The notes beneath the pieces were generated by a model. The model was not told the origin of the DNA. It did not search any database and saw only the letters and a program-made list of their open reading frames with translations. Positions 16,728 through 26,132 of a DNA stretch of 64,000 nt are shown piece after piece. This DNA comes from Blautia sp. (lineage in GTDB: Bacteria; Bacillota; Clostridia; Lachnospirales; Lachnospiraceae): NCBI GenBank assembly GCA_023663685.1, contig JAMPHB010000001.1, forward strand, positions 87,336 through 151,335, in the 5' to 3' direction. Position 1 is the stretch's first letter, and each line of letters begins with the position of its first letter. A program made the position numbers and the translations under genes.

Positions 16728-17090
16728 TCAGTGGAAGCGGCATTCCTTTGTGAGTTCACAAAACAGTGCTTCCGCAGTCCAGAATACATTGCTGGGTGTA
16801 ATGACCGCCTTGCGTCCGACAGGACTTAGGGCGGTCTTTTTGTATGCGTCGAGAAAAGCATCTACCTGATTAGAATTCATGCCGGAGAAAACCAGCATCT
16901 CTGCAGAAAAGGGCATAGAAGCGCCTGCTTTTTCACGGGAAAAGCCCTGCACGCCTGCGAGGTAGCCGAGTTTTTGGGAGTAATCCTTCGGTGAAATATT
17001 TTTTCTTTGGATGCCAAGCTGCACGCAGATTTTTTGTACGGCAGCGTCTTTTTGGGGATCCAGCTGAAAGGTCAGTATAATCTGGCTCAT
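16728..17090 (-). CDS. DUF3783 domain-containing protein
   Basis: A 120-residue soluble protein. The ending MLVFSGMNSNQVDAFLDAYKK followed by ALSPVGRKAVITPSN and a WTAEALFCEL helix is characteristic of DUF3783, a clostridial family without known function; the first half (QIILTFQLDPQKDAAVQKIC) looks like a small alpha/beta domain. It is a single gene; the next leftward gene upstream is the antitoxin/PIN remnant. Confidence 0.8.
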   Translation of the reverse strand: MSQIILTFQLDPQKDAAVQKICVQLGIQRKNISPKDYSQKLGYLAGVQGFSREKAGASMPFSAEMLVFSGMNSNQVDAFLDAYKKTALSPVGRKAVITPSNVFWTAEALFCELTKECRFH

Positions 17091-17150
17091 GTGCGCTCCT
17101 TTGCCGTAACAGCATATTTATTCTGCAAACAATCTTCAAAACCTATAAAC

Positions 17151-17318
17151 TCACTTATCTCTTTCATCAAAACATCTCTCCCAGAACTCTGCCGGTGTCA
17201 AAATCTCTGGCTTTTCAACATCGACATCCATAAAATCAGTATCTCCAGTTACAAGTATATCCACATCTTCCAGTATTGCTGTATAAAGAACCGGATAATC
17301 TTTCACATATTCGCAATT
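17151..17318 (-). pseudogene. Truncated PIN-domain (VapC-like) toxin remnant
   Basis: Directly after the AbrB-type antitoxin stop, the minus strand encodes EYVKDYPVLYTAILEDVDIL, then VTGDTDFMDVDVEKPEILTP and AEFWERCF before a TGA. This is the C-terminal part of a PIN ribonuclease domain (VTGDTDF holds a conserved acidic pair; TPAEFW is the usual ending). The N-terminal 80 or so residues, with the first catalytic Asp, are missing and no start codon is present in frame. A deletion appears to have fused the remnant to the antitoxin end. Confidence 0.7.
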
Positions 17319-17574
17319 ATTCCACCGTTTTTTCCTTCCGTATCTCCTTAATCAACGCCATGACATCTGCATCTGTCTCTAAGCCAAGCCTCTCCGCTTC
17401 TCCTGCAAATGCAGTTTGAGCTTCTCTCAGAGCTTCCATAGAAGAATTTGTCAAATATACTCGTCCCGATTCCTCCAAAAAAAGAACTTTACTCCCCTCT
17501 TTAATGCCTAACTTTTTTCTAATCTCTATTGGTATTGTAATCTGTCCTTTTGATGTAACCTTTGCAAGTTCCAT
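17317..17574 (-). CDS. AbrB/MazE-type antitoxin (VapB-like)
   Basis: 85 residues. The N-terminal swapped-hairpin DNA-binding domain is typical: LAKVTSKGQITIPIEIRKKL, GIKEGSKVLFL. The C-terminal part (EAERLGLETDADVMALIKEI) is the toxin-binding tail seen in antitoxins of PIN toxins. GGAGG lies 7 nt before the ATG at 17574, which decides the start over the ATG at 17595. The cognate toxin gene downstream is only a remnant, so the antitoxin is probably an orphan that could still repress its own promoter. Confidence 0.85.
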   Translation of the reverse strand: MELAKVTSKGQITIPIEIRKKLGIKEGSKVLFLEESGRVYLTNSSMEALREAQTAFAGEAERLGLETDADVMALIKEIRKEKTVE

Positions 17575-17612
17575 AAAACAACCTCCATTCAGCACATTCC
17601 TTACCTGCTTTT

Positions 17613-17641
17613 ATTATAGCTGTTTTTCTTCATACTATCAA
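17613..17641 (-). promoter_or_regulatory. Promoter of the AbrB-type antitoxin gene
   Basis: Minus-strand TTGATA (17641-17636), 17-nt spacer, TATAAT (17618-17613). Close to consensus and 39 nt from the start codon. Confidence 0.7.
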
Positions 17642-17664
17642 TTTTCTTTTGGTAAAGTATATCC

Positions 17665-18006
17665 TCATTGCTCTTTCAACATTGTTTCAAATAAAAAATC
17701 TTCTTCTATTCCCGTGCTCTGGTATTGGACATTATTATCGCTGCGTTGATCTATGGCGCTGGAAAGCTGCGAGACCTTGAAAGCAATCACAATAAATTCT
17801 GCCAGTGCAAGCGGAATACACAGCAGTACTATCCCGACGATAAGTCCGGCTTTTTTGGGCGGCATCCCCCGCTTTTTCGCGGCGTGTCTTTTGACGAGGG
17901 AGACAATTAAAATAATGAGCCCGGTCAGGGCAATCACACTTAAAATACATATACAAATCAGTAGAAATATAGTAAGATACACAAACAGCATGGATACAAG
18001 AGCCAT
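17665..18006 (-). CDS. Small two-helix membrane protein, unknown function
   Basis: 113 residues with two hydrophobic helices (about 4-35 and 50-75) separated by a basic loop (KRHAAKKRGMPPKKA) and followed by a polar C-terminal tail. AGGAGG precedes the ATG. I do not recognise a family. It is transcribed away from the helicase gene that begins 217 nt to the right. Confidence 0.6.
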   Translation of the reverse strand: MALVSMLFVYLTIFLLICICILSVIALTGLIILIVSLVKRHAAKKRGMPPKKAGLIVGIVLLCIPLALAEFIVIAFKVSQLSSAIDQRSDNNVQYQSTGIEEDFLFETMLKEQ

Positions 18007-18093
18007 ACAAATCCTCCTTTGTGCGCTTTACGCTTATTCTACCATAATCCCGGCTGTCAGGCTATAGTAATTTTGCATTCATAAAGTTTTGTA

Positions 18094-18122
18094 TTGTCTT
18101 ATAATGCTTTTAAAAGTATAAT
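18094..18122 (+). promoter_or_regulatory. Promoter of the exonuclease-helicase gene
   Basis: TTGTCT (18094-18099), 17-nt spacer, TATAAT (18117-18122). About 100 nt upstream of the start codon; the AT-rich leader in between holds no visible structure. Confidence 0.6.
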
Positions 18123-18223
18123 AGTGGATAAGAAACGAGTAAATAAAATAAAAAAATCACAAGAGCAGATAGAAACAGAAGAAGAATTGATGTTTTGTTA
18201 AAGAAAACCTGGGAGATAAGCGT

Positions 18224-21200
18224 ATGAATTCAATTGTGTTTGTAGATACAGAGGTCAGTCCTGCAAGCAAAGAGGTGCTGGATTACGGAGCGGCGTTTGA
18301 CCGCCGCATTCAGATTCATACGGGGTCTCGGAAGGCGTTTACGGAATTTATCTCCCGCAACCGCTCCGGCGATATCTGCTATGCCTGCGGGCACAATATC
18401 GTGCACCACGATGCCGGATATATCGGCGGGGATCTGATTGCCGCCGGTGTTGCGGAGCTGATCGACACTCTGTATCTGTCGCCGCTTTTGTTTCCCAATA
18501 AACCGTATCACGCGCTGGTGAAGGACGATAAGCTTCTGACCGACGCGCAGAACAATCCATTAAATGACGCCATCAAGGCCATGGAACTATTCTATGATGA
18601 GGTCAATGCCTTTGCGCAGCTCGACGAAGTCCAAAAGGACATTTATGCCGGCCTCCTCTGTCAAAAAGAAGAGTTTCAGGGCTTTTTTTCATATGTGGGG
18701 TACAGTCCGAAGGGGGATGCGGCAGATGAAATTTGCCAGTATTACCATGGGAAAATCTGTGACTACTGTGATGTAGAGGTTTTGAGAATACTGTATCCGG
18801 TGGAGCTGGCATACGCGCTGGCGATGCTTTCCGCAGAGGATCAGACCTCCATTATTCCCCCGTGGGTGAACCGGAACTATCCGGCCGTGCAGACCGTGAT
18901 TGCGAAGCTGAGAAATACACCCTGCGGCCATTGCAGCTATTGTGAGAGAGAGCTGAACATACATAAAAAACTAAAGCGGATTTTCGGTTACGATTCCTTT
19001 CGCACTTACGATGGGGAAAAGCTGCAGGAGGAGGCGGCGCAGGCGGCCGTGAAAAATGAATCCCTGCTTGCCATATTTCCCACGGGCGGCGGAAAGTCTG
19101 TCACCTTCCAGCTTCCGGCCCTGATTGCCGGGGAGGCGGCGCGGGCGCTGACCGTTGTGATTTCCCCGCTGCAGTCACTGATGAAGGATCAGGTAGATAA
19201 TCTGGAGAAAAGGGGGATTGCGGACGCGGTGGCCATCAACGGCCTTTTAAGTCCGATTGAGCGCGCGGAGGCGATCGAGCGGGTGGAGAGCGGACTTGCG
19301 ACAATTCTCTACATATCTCCGGAGTCCCTGCGTTCTTACACGGTGGAGCGGCTTTTGCTGAAACGCAGTATTGCCCGTTTTGTCATTGACGAGGCGCACT
19401 GTTTCTCTGCATGGGGGCAGGACTTCCGGGTGGATTATCTCTATATTGGGGATTTTATACGGGAGCTGCAGGAGAAAAAGAGGACAGGGCAGCCCATTCC
19501 CGTATCCTGCTTCACAGCGACAGCGAAGCAGAAGGTGATCAGTGATATCCGGGAGTATTTTCAGGAAAAGCTGAATCTGGACTTAAAGCTCTACGCCTCG
19601 AAAGCAAGCCGCAAAAACCTGCGCTATGAGGTGCTCTTTCGGGAGACCGATGAGCAAAAATATTTGACCTTAAGAATGCTGATTGAGCAGAAAAACTGTC
19701 CGACCATTGTCTATGCATCCCGCACCGGAAAGACAGAGCAGCTCGCGAAAAAGCTGCGGGATGACGGTTTTTATGCGCTTGCCTTTCACGGGAAAATGGA
19801 GAAGGATGAAAAACTGGAAAATCAGGAGGCGTTTATCCGGGATCAGGTGCAGGTCATGGTGGCGACCTCCGCCTTTGGCATGGGCGTGGATAAGCCAAAT
19901 GTGAAGCTTGTCATTCACTATGATATATCGGATTCCCTGGAAAACTACATGCAGGAGGCGGGACGGGCAGGCCGGGATGAGAGTTTGCAGGCGGAGTGCT
20001 ATGTGCTCTACAACAGCAACGATCTGGACAAGCATTTTATCATGCTCAATCAGACGAGACTGAGTATCCATGAGATTCAGCAGATCTGGAAGGCGGTCAA
20101 GGATCTCACGAGGCTTCGCCCGGAGGTATGGTGCACCGCCTACGAGCTGGCGCGGCAGGCGGGCTGGGACGAGAGGACGCCGGAGATAGACACGCGGGCA
20201 CACACCGCTATACAGGCGCTGGAAAATGCGGGCTATTTAAAACGTGGGAAAAATTCCCCGAAGGTTTTTGCGGACAGCATTTTAGTGCCGGGTATGCTGG
20301 AGGCCTCCGCGCAGATTGATGCGTCCCCGAGGATTGCGGATGCCGACAAGCTGAATGCCAGAAGAATTGTCGAAAAGCTCATATCCGCCAGAAGCCGGGC
20401 AAAGGGGTCAAAAGGCGGCGGAGAGTCGCGGGTGGATTATATTGCCGACCAGCTGGGAATGACCCGCTTTGATACCTTCCGGCTCGTGCAGCTTCTGCGC
20501 GAGGAAAAAATTCTTGCCGACACGAAGGATCTCACGGCTTATATTCAGGCGGCGGACAAGGAAAATAAGTCGGCTGCTGTCATGCGCAAATACACGGATA
20601 TTGAGGAATTTCTGGTAAAGAATCTTGCGCCCGGAGGCCAGTGCATCAACTTAAAGGAGCTGAACGACGCAGCCGTAAACAGCGGCGTCAAAAGTTCCTC
20701 GGTCAACGCGATTAAGACTATTTTTTATTACTGGACGATTCGGAAATACATTAAAAAAAGCATCGAAAATACCACAGAAAAAACCATCATTATGCCGGAG
20801 CTTTCGTGGGAGGAGCTGTGGCAGAAGCGCACAGAATGCAACCGTATCGCAGACTGTATTATCAAATATTTATTTCAGAAATATACAGAAGACCCTGAGG
20901 CAAAGGCGCATGGTCTGGTGCTCTTTTCCCTGCTGGAGCTAAAGGAGGAATATAAGCGTTCCAGCGGCCATGAGGCGACGAATGTGCAGACAGAGGACGC
21001 CCTTTTGTATCTGTCAAAAATTGGGGCGTTAAGGCTGGAGGGCGGTTTTCTTGTGCTCTATAGCGGGATGCAGATAAAAAGGCTGCAGCTGGACAACAAA
21101 ATTCGTTACAAGGCGGAGGATTATAAGCAACTGGACGCCTTTTACAAGCAGAAAATGCAGCAGATCCATATTGTCGGGGAGTTCGCCAACATGATGCTGC

Positions 21201-23011
21201 AAAACTACGACGACGCCCTGACTTTTGTAAATGATTATTTTTATATGAACTACAAAGCTTTTATTGCCAAGTATTTTAAGGGAAACCGGAAGGACGAAAT
21301 CAACCGGAATATTACCCCGGAGAAATACAACCGGCTGTTCGACGGTCTGTCGGATGCACAGAGAGAAATTATCGACGACGACAAATCAAAATATATTGTG
21401 GTGGCGGCGGGGCCGGGGAGCGGTAAGACGAAAGTGCTGGTACACAAGCTGGCATCCCTGATTATGCTGGAGGAGGTCAAGCATGAGCAGCTCCTTATGG
21501 TGACTTTTTCCCGGGCGGCGGCGACGGAATTTAAAAAGCGTTTGTATGACCTGATCGGCAATGCGGCGGCTTATGTGGAAATCAAGACCTTCCACTCCTA
21601 CTGTTTTGACCTGCTGGGAAGGATTGGGGATTTGGACAGCTCGCAGACCGTCGTGCAGGACGCGGCGGCCATGATTGCGGGCGGCGAGGTGGAACTCGGG
21701 AGAATTACGAAGAACGTGCTGGTCATCGACGAGGCGCAGGATATGAGCGCGCAGGAATTTGCGCTTGTGTCGGCGCTGATTGAGAAAAATGATGATCTCC
21801 GGGTGATTGCGGTGGGAGATGACGACCAGAATATCTATGAATTCCGCGGCTCAAGCTCCGCGCATTTTAAGTCCTTTTTAGAGAGGGAGGACGCAAAGAT
21901 GTATGAGCTTTTGGACAATTACAGGAGCGACCAGAATATCGTTGCTTTTTCCAATGCCTTTGTAAAGACGATTGGCAATCGCCTGAAGAATAAACCGATT
22001 TTGGCAAAAAGGCAGGAGCCCGGCGAGGTGGAGCTGGTGAAGTGCCGCAGCTGTAATCTGGAGGAACCGGTGACGGAAAAAGCGCGTGCGCTCTGCCAGA
22101 GGGCAGGGGATTCGGTGTGTATTCTCACGGGGAAAAACGAGGAAGCGCTGCAGGTGATGGGGCTGTTAAAGTATAAGGGCGTGCGGGCGCGGCTGATTCA
22201 GGGCAACGATAGGTTTGACCTCTGCCGTATGCTTGAGCTCACATATTTTAAACAGCGGCTGGAGAAAAATCTGCACTCTCCGCTTATCAGCGAACGGGAG
22301 TGGGAGGAGGCGCGGGAGGACTTGCGGAGAAGGTATGCAGACAGCGAAAATCTTCCGCTGTGCCTAAATCTTTTGGATGCCTTTGCCATAGCGTATCCCA
22401 AAAAATATAAGTCGGATTTTGACATTTTTCTGCAGGAATCCCGTCTGGAAGATTTCTTTTCCAGTGAGGAGAGCGAGGTCGTGGTGTCCACCATTCACAA
22501 GGCTAAGGGGAGGGAGTTTGACAGAGTGGTCATGCTGCTGGGGAGCTATGGTGCGGACACGAATGAGGCGAAGCGCGCCCTGTATGTGGGTATGACGAGG
22601 GCAAAGCACGGACTGTATATTTACTATAATGGCAATGTGCTCGATGCTTTTCCTGCGACGGGGCAGGATGATAATAATTACGAAAAGCCCGGGGAGCTTC
22701 TTGTCCAGCTCTCGCATAAAGATGTGAACCTTGGATTTTTCAAGGATAAAAAGGAGATAATCCGCAGGCTGTGGGGCGGGGCGAAGCTGAACCCCGAGGA
22801 GGACGGTCTGTCCATTTCCTTTGGAAGCGGGAGGCATAAAATTGTGGTATTTTCTAAACGCTTTCTGGAGGATGTGATTGAGAAAAACAGAGCGCGGGGC
22901 TATGTGATGGCCGGCGGGAAAATCCGGTTTGTGCTGGGCTGGACAGACCAGAAGGAGGGAAGGGAGTATCCGGTTGTGCTCCCGGATATTTATCTTATAA
23001 AGAAACGGTGA
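18224..23011 (+). CDS. DEDDh exonuclease - RecQ helicase - UvrD-type helicase fusion
   Basis: 1595 residues with three enzymatic parts. (1) Residues 1-125: DnaQ-like 3'-5' exonuclease, with FVDTE, HNIVHHDAGYI and NPLNDAIKAM. (2) About 255-660: RecQ-like SF2 helicase, with IFPTGGGKS, FVIDEAHCFSAWGQDFR, ATSAFGMGVDKP and AGRAGRDES. (3) About 1035-1560: UvrD/PcrA-like SF1 helicase, with VAAGPGSGKTKVL, LVIDEAQDMS, VGDDDQNIYEFRG, VSTIHKAKGREFD and YVGMTRAKHG. The Cys cluster CGHCSYCE lies between parts 1 and 2. All helicase motifs look intact. It is followed after 9 nt by a UvrA-like gene, so a DNA repair or defence role is likely; the specific process is unknown. Confidence 0.88.
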   Translation: MNSIVFVDTEVSPASKEVLDYGAAFDRRIQIHTGSRKAFTEFISRNRSGDICYACGHNIVHHDAGYIGGDLIAAGVAELIDTLYLSPLLFPNKPYHALVKDDKLLTDAQNNPLNDAIKAMELFYDEVNAFAQLDEVQKDIYAGLLCQKEEFQGFFSYVGYSPKGDAADEICQYYHGKICDYCDVEVLRILYPVELAYALAMLSAEDQTSIIPPWVNRNYPAVQTVIAKLRNTPCGHCSYCERELNIHKKLKRIFGYDSFRTYDGEKLQEEAAQAAVKNESLLAIFPTGGGKSVTFQLPALIAGEAARALTVVISPLQSLMKDQVDNLEKRGIADAVAINGLLSPIERAEAIERVESGLATILYISPESLRSYTVERLLLKRSIARFVIDEAHCFSAWGQDFRVDYLYIGDFIRELQEKKRTGQPIPVSCFTATAKQKVISDIREYFQEKLNLDLKLYASKASRKNLRYEVLFRETDEQKYLTLRMLIEQKNCPTIVYASRTGKTEQLAKKLRDDGFYALAFHGKMEKDEKLENQEAFIRDQVQVMVATSAFGMGVDKPNVKLVIHYDISDSLENYMQEAGRAGRDESLQAECYVLYNSNDLDKHFIMLNQTRLSIHEIQQIWKAVKDLTRLRPEVWCTAYELARQAGWDERTPEIDTRAHTAIQALENAGYLKRGKNSPKVFADSILVPGMLEASAQIDASPRIADADKLNARRIVEKLISARSRAKGSKGGGESRVDYIADQLGMTRFDTFRLVQLLREEKILADTKDLTAYIQAADKENKSAAVMRKYTDIEEFLVKNLAPGGQCINLKELNDAAVNSGVKSSSVNAIKTIFYYWTIRKYIKKSIENTTEKTIIMPELSWEELWQKRTECNRIADCIIKYLFQKYTEDPEAKAHGLVLFSLLELKEEYKRSSGHEATNVQTEDALLYLSKIGALRLEGGFLVLYSGMQIKRLQLDNKIRYKAEDYKQLDAFYKQKMQQIHIVGEFANMMLQNYDDALTFVNDYFYMNYKAFIAKYFKGNRKDEINRNITPEKYNRLFDGLSDAQREIIDDDKSKYIVVAAGPGSGKTKVLVHKLASLIMLEEVKHEQLLMVTFSRAAATEFKKRLYDLIGNAAAYVEIKTFHSYCFDLLGRIGDLDSSQTVVQDAAAMIAGGEVELGRITKNVLVIDEAQDMSAQEFALVSALIEKNDDLRVIAVGDDDQNIYEFRGSSSAHFKSFLEREDAKMYELLDNYRSDQNIVAFSNAFVKTIGNRLKNKPILAKRQEPGEVELVKCRSCNLEEPVTEKARALCQRAGDSVCILTGKNEEALQVMGLLKYKGVRARLIQGNDRFDLCRMLELTYFKQRLEKNLHSPLISEREWEEAREDLRRRYADSENLPLCLNLLDAFAIAYPKKYKSDFDIFLQESRLEDFFSSEESEVVVSTIHKAKGREFDRVVMLLGSYGADTNEAKRALYVGMTRAKHGLYIYYNGNVLDAFPATGQDDNNYEKPGELLVQLSHKDVNLGFFKDKKEIIRRLWGGAKLNPEEDGLSISFGSGRHKIVVFSKRFLEDVIEKNRARGYVMAGGKIRFVLGWTDQKEGREYPVVLPDIYLIKKR

Positions 23012-23020
23012 GGTGGAAAA

Positions 23021-25540
23021 ATGGATAAAACAGATAAAATCAAACAGTCAGGGCAGACGCCGGCGCATATCAGGGTGCGGGGCGCGCGGGTACATAATCT
23101 GAAAAATATTGATGTGGACATTCCGCTGCACAAAATTGTAGGAATTGCCGGGGTTTCCGGTTCGGGAAAATCTTCGCTGGCATTGGGGATTGTGTATGCG
23201 GAGGGGTCGAGACGCTATCTGGAGTCTTTGTCCACATATACGAGAAGGCGCATGACGCAGGCGGAGAAGGCGCAGGTGGACAGTGTGCTGTATGTTCCGG
23301 CGGCACTGGCGCTGCGCCAGCGTCCCGGAGTTCCGGGAATCCGCAGCACATTCGGCACGGGCACGGAGCTCCTGAACAGTCTGCGGCTCATGTTCTCCCG
23401 TCTGGCCAGTCATCGCTGTCCCAACGGACATTATCTAAAACCCTCCCTGCGTGTGGCGGCGGGGCAGGATCTTGTCTGCCCCGTCTGCGGGGAGAGCTTT
23501 TTTGCCCCGGGGGCGGAGGAGCTGGCGTTTAACAGTCAGGGTGCGTGCAGGCGCTGTGACGGCACCGGAATCATTCGCACCGTGGACGAGTCCACGCTGG
23601 TGCCGGACGAATCCATCAGCATCGACGAGGGTGCGGTGGCGCCGTGGCAGACCCTGATGTGGTCGCTGATGAAGGACATTGCCCGCGAGATGGGCGTGCG
23701 GACGGACATACCCTTTTGCGAGCTGACGGAGCAGGAGAGGGATATTGTATTCCACGGCCCGGCGGTGAAGAAGAACATCATTTATCAAAACAAAACCAGC
23801 GGCGCGGCGGGCGATATGGATTTCACCTATTTCAACGCCGTTTACACTGTGGAAAATGCTTTGTCCAAAGTGAAGGATGAAAAAGGCATGAAGCGGGTGG
23901 CAAAATTTTTAAAGGAGGACATATGCCCGGATTGCGGCGGCACGAGATTCAGCGACGCCGCCCGCGCCCCGCTGCTGCAGGGAATCTCTCTGGCGGAGGC
24001 GTGTACCATGACGCTGGCGGAGCTTGTGGACTGGGTGGCGAATGTTCCGGCCGCCCTGCCGGAGGAGATGAGACCCATGGCGGAGAGCATCTGTGAATCC
24101 TTCCAGAGTGCGGCAAAGCGGCTGATGGAGCTGGGACTGGATTATTTGACGCTGGATCGCGCGGCCTTCACGCTTTCGACGGGAGAGCGGCAGCGGATGC
24201 AGCTGGCCAGAGCAGTGCGAAACCGCACCACCGGCGTGATGTATGTGCTGGACGAGCCGTCGATTGGTCTGCATCCCTCGAACATTGAGGGACTGGCTGG
24301 CGTGATGGACGATCTTCTTGCCGACGGGAATTCCATTCTTCTGGTCGATCACGATACAAATATTTTATCGCGCGCGGACTGGCTCATTGAGCTTGGCCCG
24401 GAGGCGGGGGCGGGAGGCGGCACGGTTATTGCGCAGGGAAGCCTCCCGGAGATTGAAAATGATCCGAGCTCCCGTATCGGCGCATTTCTTTCCGGGAAAA
24501 ATGTCATTGATCTGCGTCAGCCGCTTTCTGCCTATGAAATATTTATGCTGGGGACGATACACCTGTCAACTTCACAGATCCACACGGTGCAGCCGCTTGC
24601 GGCCGATTTTCCCAAAGGGCGGCTGATTGCCGTCACCGGCGTTTCCGGCTCCGGTAAAACGACGATGATTCTGGAGAGCCTGATACCTGCGCTGGAGGCG
24701 TTCATCAGGGGAGAAAAGCTTCCAGAGCATGTACGCGCCATTTCCGCGGAGGGCATCGGGAAGGTCAAACTGATTGACGCGACTCCGATAGGCATCAATG
24801 TGCGTTCCACCGTGGCCACCTATGCCGACATACATGATGAATTGCGAAAGGTGTATGCCCGAACGCCGGATGCAAAGGAACGCGGATATAAGGCAGGCTG
24901 TTTTTCCTACAATACCGGCAGTCTGCGGTGTCCCGTCTGTGATGGAACCGGCTCGATCAGTCTGGACGTCCAGTTTCTTCCGGATGTGGAAATTCCGTGC
25001 CCGGAATGCGGCGGCTCCCGCTATGCAAAGAATGCCGGCCTGATCAGGCGTGTCTCCAAACAAAGCGGGCAGGCGTATTCCCTGCCGGAGCTGATGGATA
25101 TGAGTGTCGATGAGGCTTTGGAGGCCTGCGCGGATCTTCCCGCTGTGGAAAAGAAGCTGCGTGTGCTGCATGATTTAGGTTTGGGATACCTGACACTGGG
25201 AGAGGAAACGCCCAGTCTGTCCGGGGGCGAGGCACAGCGCCTGAAACTGGCCAGCGAGATGGGGCGGGGGCAGTCAGATTCTGTCTTTGTTTTCGACGAG
25301 CCTACCATCGGCCTGCATCCTCTGGACGTGCAGACGCTGCTGCTGGTATTTCAGCGGCTGATCCAAAACGGGGCGACCGTCATCGTGATTGAGCATGATC
25401 TGGACGTGATCCGCAATTCGGATTATATCATTGACATGGGACCCGGCGGCGGGATTCGCGGAGGGAGGATCGTTGCGGCGGGGACGCTGGAGGATATTTG
25501 TCAATGTGCGGAAAGCCAGACCGGGAAATATTTAAAATAA
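23021..25540 (+). CDS. Short UvrA-like ABC ATPase
   Basis: 839 residues, about 100 fewer than housekeeping UvrA. Two ABC cassettes are present: Walker A GVSGSGKSSLA and GVSGSGKTTMI, signatures LSTGERQRMQLARAV and LSGGEAQRLKLASEM, and Walker B/D-loop pairs DEPSIGLHPSN and DEPTIGLHPLD. Zinc-binding CxxC pairs occur at CPVCGESF, CRRCDGTG, CPVCDGTG and CPECGGSR. The region that in UvrA binds UvrB is reduced, which fits the class II UvrA-like group linked to drug or DNA-damage resistance rather than the canonical excinuclease. It is coupled to the helicase fusion upstream by a 9-nt gap. Confidence 0.85.
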   Translation: MDKTDKIKQSGQTPAHIRVRGARVHNLKNIDVDIPLHKIVGIAGVSGSGKSSLALGIVYAEGSRRYLESLSTYTRRRMTQAEKAQVDSVLYVPAALALRQRPGVPGIRSTFGTGTELLNSLRLMFSRLASHRCPNGHYLKPSLRVAAGQDLVCPVCGESFFAPGAEELAFNSQGACRRCDGTGIIRTVDESTLVPDESISIDEGAVAPWQTLMWSLMKDIAREMGVRTDIPFCELTEQERDIVFHGPAVKKNIIYQNKTSGAAGDMDFTYFNAVYTVENALSKVKDEKGMKRVAKFLKEDICPDCGGTRFSDAARAPLLQGISLAEACTMTLAELVDWVANVPAALPEEMRPMAESICESFQSAAKRLMELGLDYLTLDRAAFTLSTGERQRMQLARAVRNRTTGVMYVLDEPSIGLHPSNIEGLAGVMDDLLADGNSILLVDHDTNILSRADWLIELGPEAGAGGGTVIAQGSLPEIENDPSSRIGAFLSGKNVIDLRQPLSAYEIFMLGTIHLSTSQIHTVQPLAADFPKGRLIAVTGVSGSGKTTMILESLIPALEAFIRGEKLPEHVRAISAEGIGKVKLIDATPIGINVRSTVATYADIHDELRKVYARTPDAKERGYKAGCFSYNTGSLRCPVCDGTGSISLDVQFLPDVEIPCPECGGSRYAKNAGLIRRVSKQSGQAYSLPELMDMSVDEALEACADLPAVEKKLRVLHDLGLGYLTLGEETPSLSGGEAQRLKLASEMGRGQSDSVFVFDEPTIGLHPLDVQTLLLVFQRLIQNGATVIVIEHDLDVIRNSDYIIDMGPGGGIRGGRIVAAGTLEDICQCAESQTGKYLK

Positions 25541-25555
25541 GGTGGAGGTTTTATT

Positions 25556-26023
25556 ATGATGTTAAATAAGAGGAGAGCAGAAATGATGAAAATAAAAACC
25601 CGAAAAACCCGCTTTTTCCCTGCCGCCCTTACAGTTGTGATTTTGGCGTTGCAAACAGCGTGCGCCCCCGGCGGGGAGGCAGGACAGCTTGCAGACATGG
25701 CTGGCGCGTGGAGGCTGGATTTTGACCGAGTAGACCCCTCCCTTTTCGGAACCGGAATACAGTATGGAAATGATATGCAGATTGCAGAGGATGGGGCGTT
25801 CAGCTATTACATTGGAATCGGGATTGGCGGCACGGGAGAGTGCGTGGAGGAGGACGGCGCAGTGACGGTAGAAATTGAACCCTACGAAAACCTCAGCCCG
25901 GAAAAAGAAATACTCTCGCTTACTTACCACGATGAAAACAGCGCAGAGTACATAGAGATGCTCCGGTACGACGAGACGCTGTACTGGCTGCGGGACAGCG
26001 GCGGGACGGCGGAAACGGAATAG
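25556..26023 (+). CDS. Small lipoprotein, unknown function
   Basis: 155 residues. A signal peptide with lipobox LQTAC places the lipid-modified Cys at 36. The mature part (AGAWRLDF, DGAFSYYIGIGIGGTGEC, AEYIEMLRYDETLYW) reads like a small beta-barrel of the lipocalin-like type common in clostridial lipoproteins; this is a guess from pattern. AGGTGGAGG precedes the ATG, and it follows the UvrA-like gene by 15 nt, so it is probably co-transcribed although functionally unrelated. Confidence 0.7.
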   Translation: MMLNKRRAEMMKIKTRKTRFFPAALTVVILALQTACAPGGEAGQLADMAGAWRLDFDRVDPSLFGTGIQYGNDMQIAEDGAFSYYIGIGIGGTGECVEEDGAVTVEIEPYENLSPEKEILSLTYHDENSAEYIEMLRYDETLYWLRDSGGTAETE

Positions 26024-26041
26024 AAATTGTAATTTTATACC

Positions 26042-26070
26042 TACAGAATTCAAAAGGCGCTGCCGATAAT
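26042..26070 (+). promoter_or_regulatory. Sigma-28 (SigD)-type promoter upstream of the DUF6240-like gene
   Basis: TACA (26042-26045), 16-nt spacer and GCCGATAAT (26062-26070). The flagellar sigma factor consensus is TAAA, 14-16 nt and GCCGATAT/A; the -10 element is a full match and the -35 differs at one base. The start codon is 63 nt downstream. Confidence 0.65.
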
Positions 26071-26132
26071 ATAAATGACAAGGATGTCAAATACATGTCA
26101 TATTCGGCTGAGACAGGGAGTCCGCCGGATAT

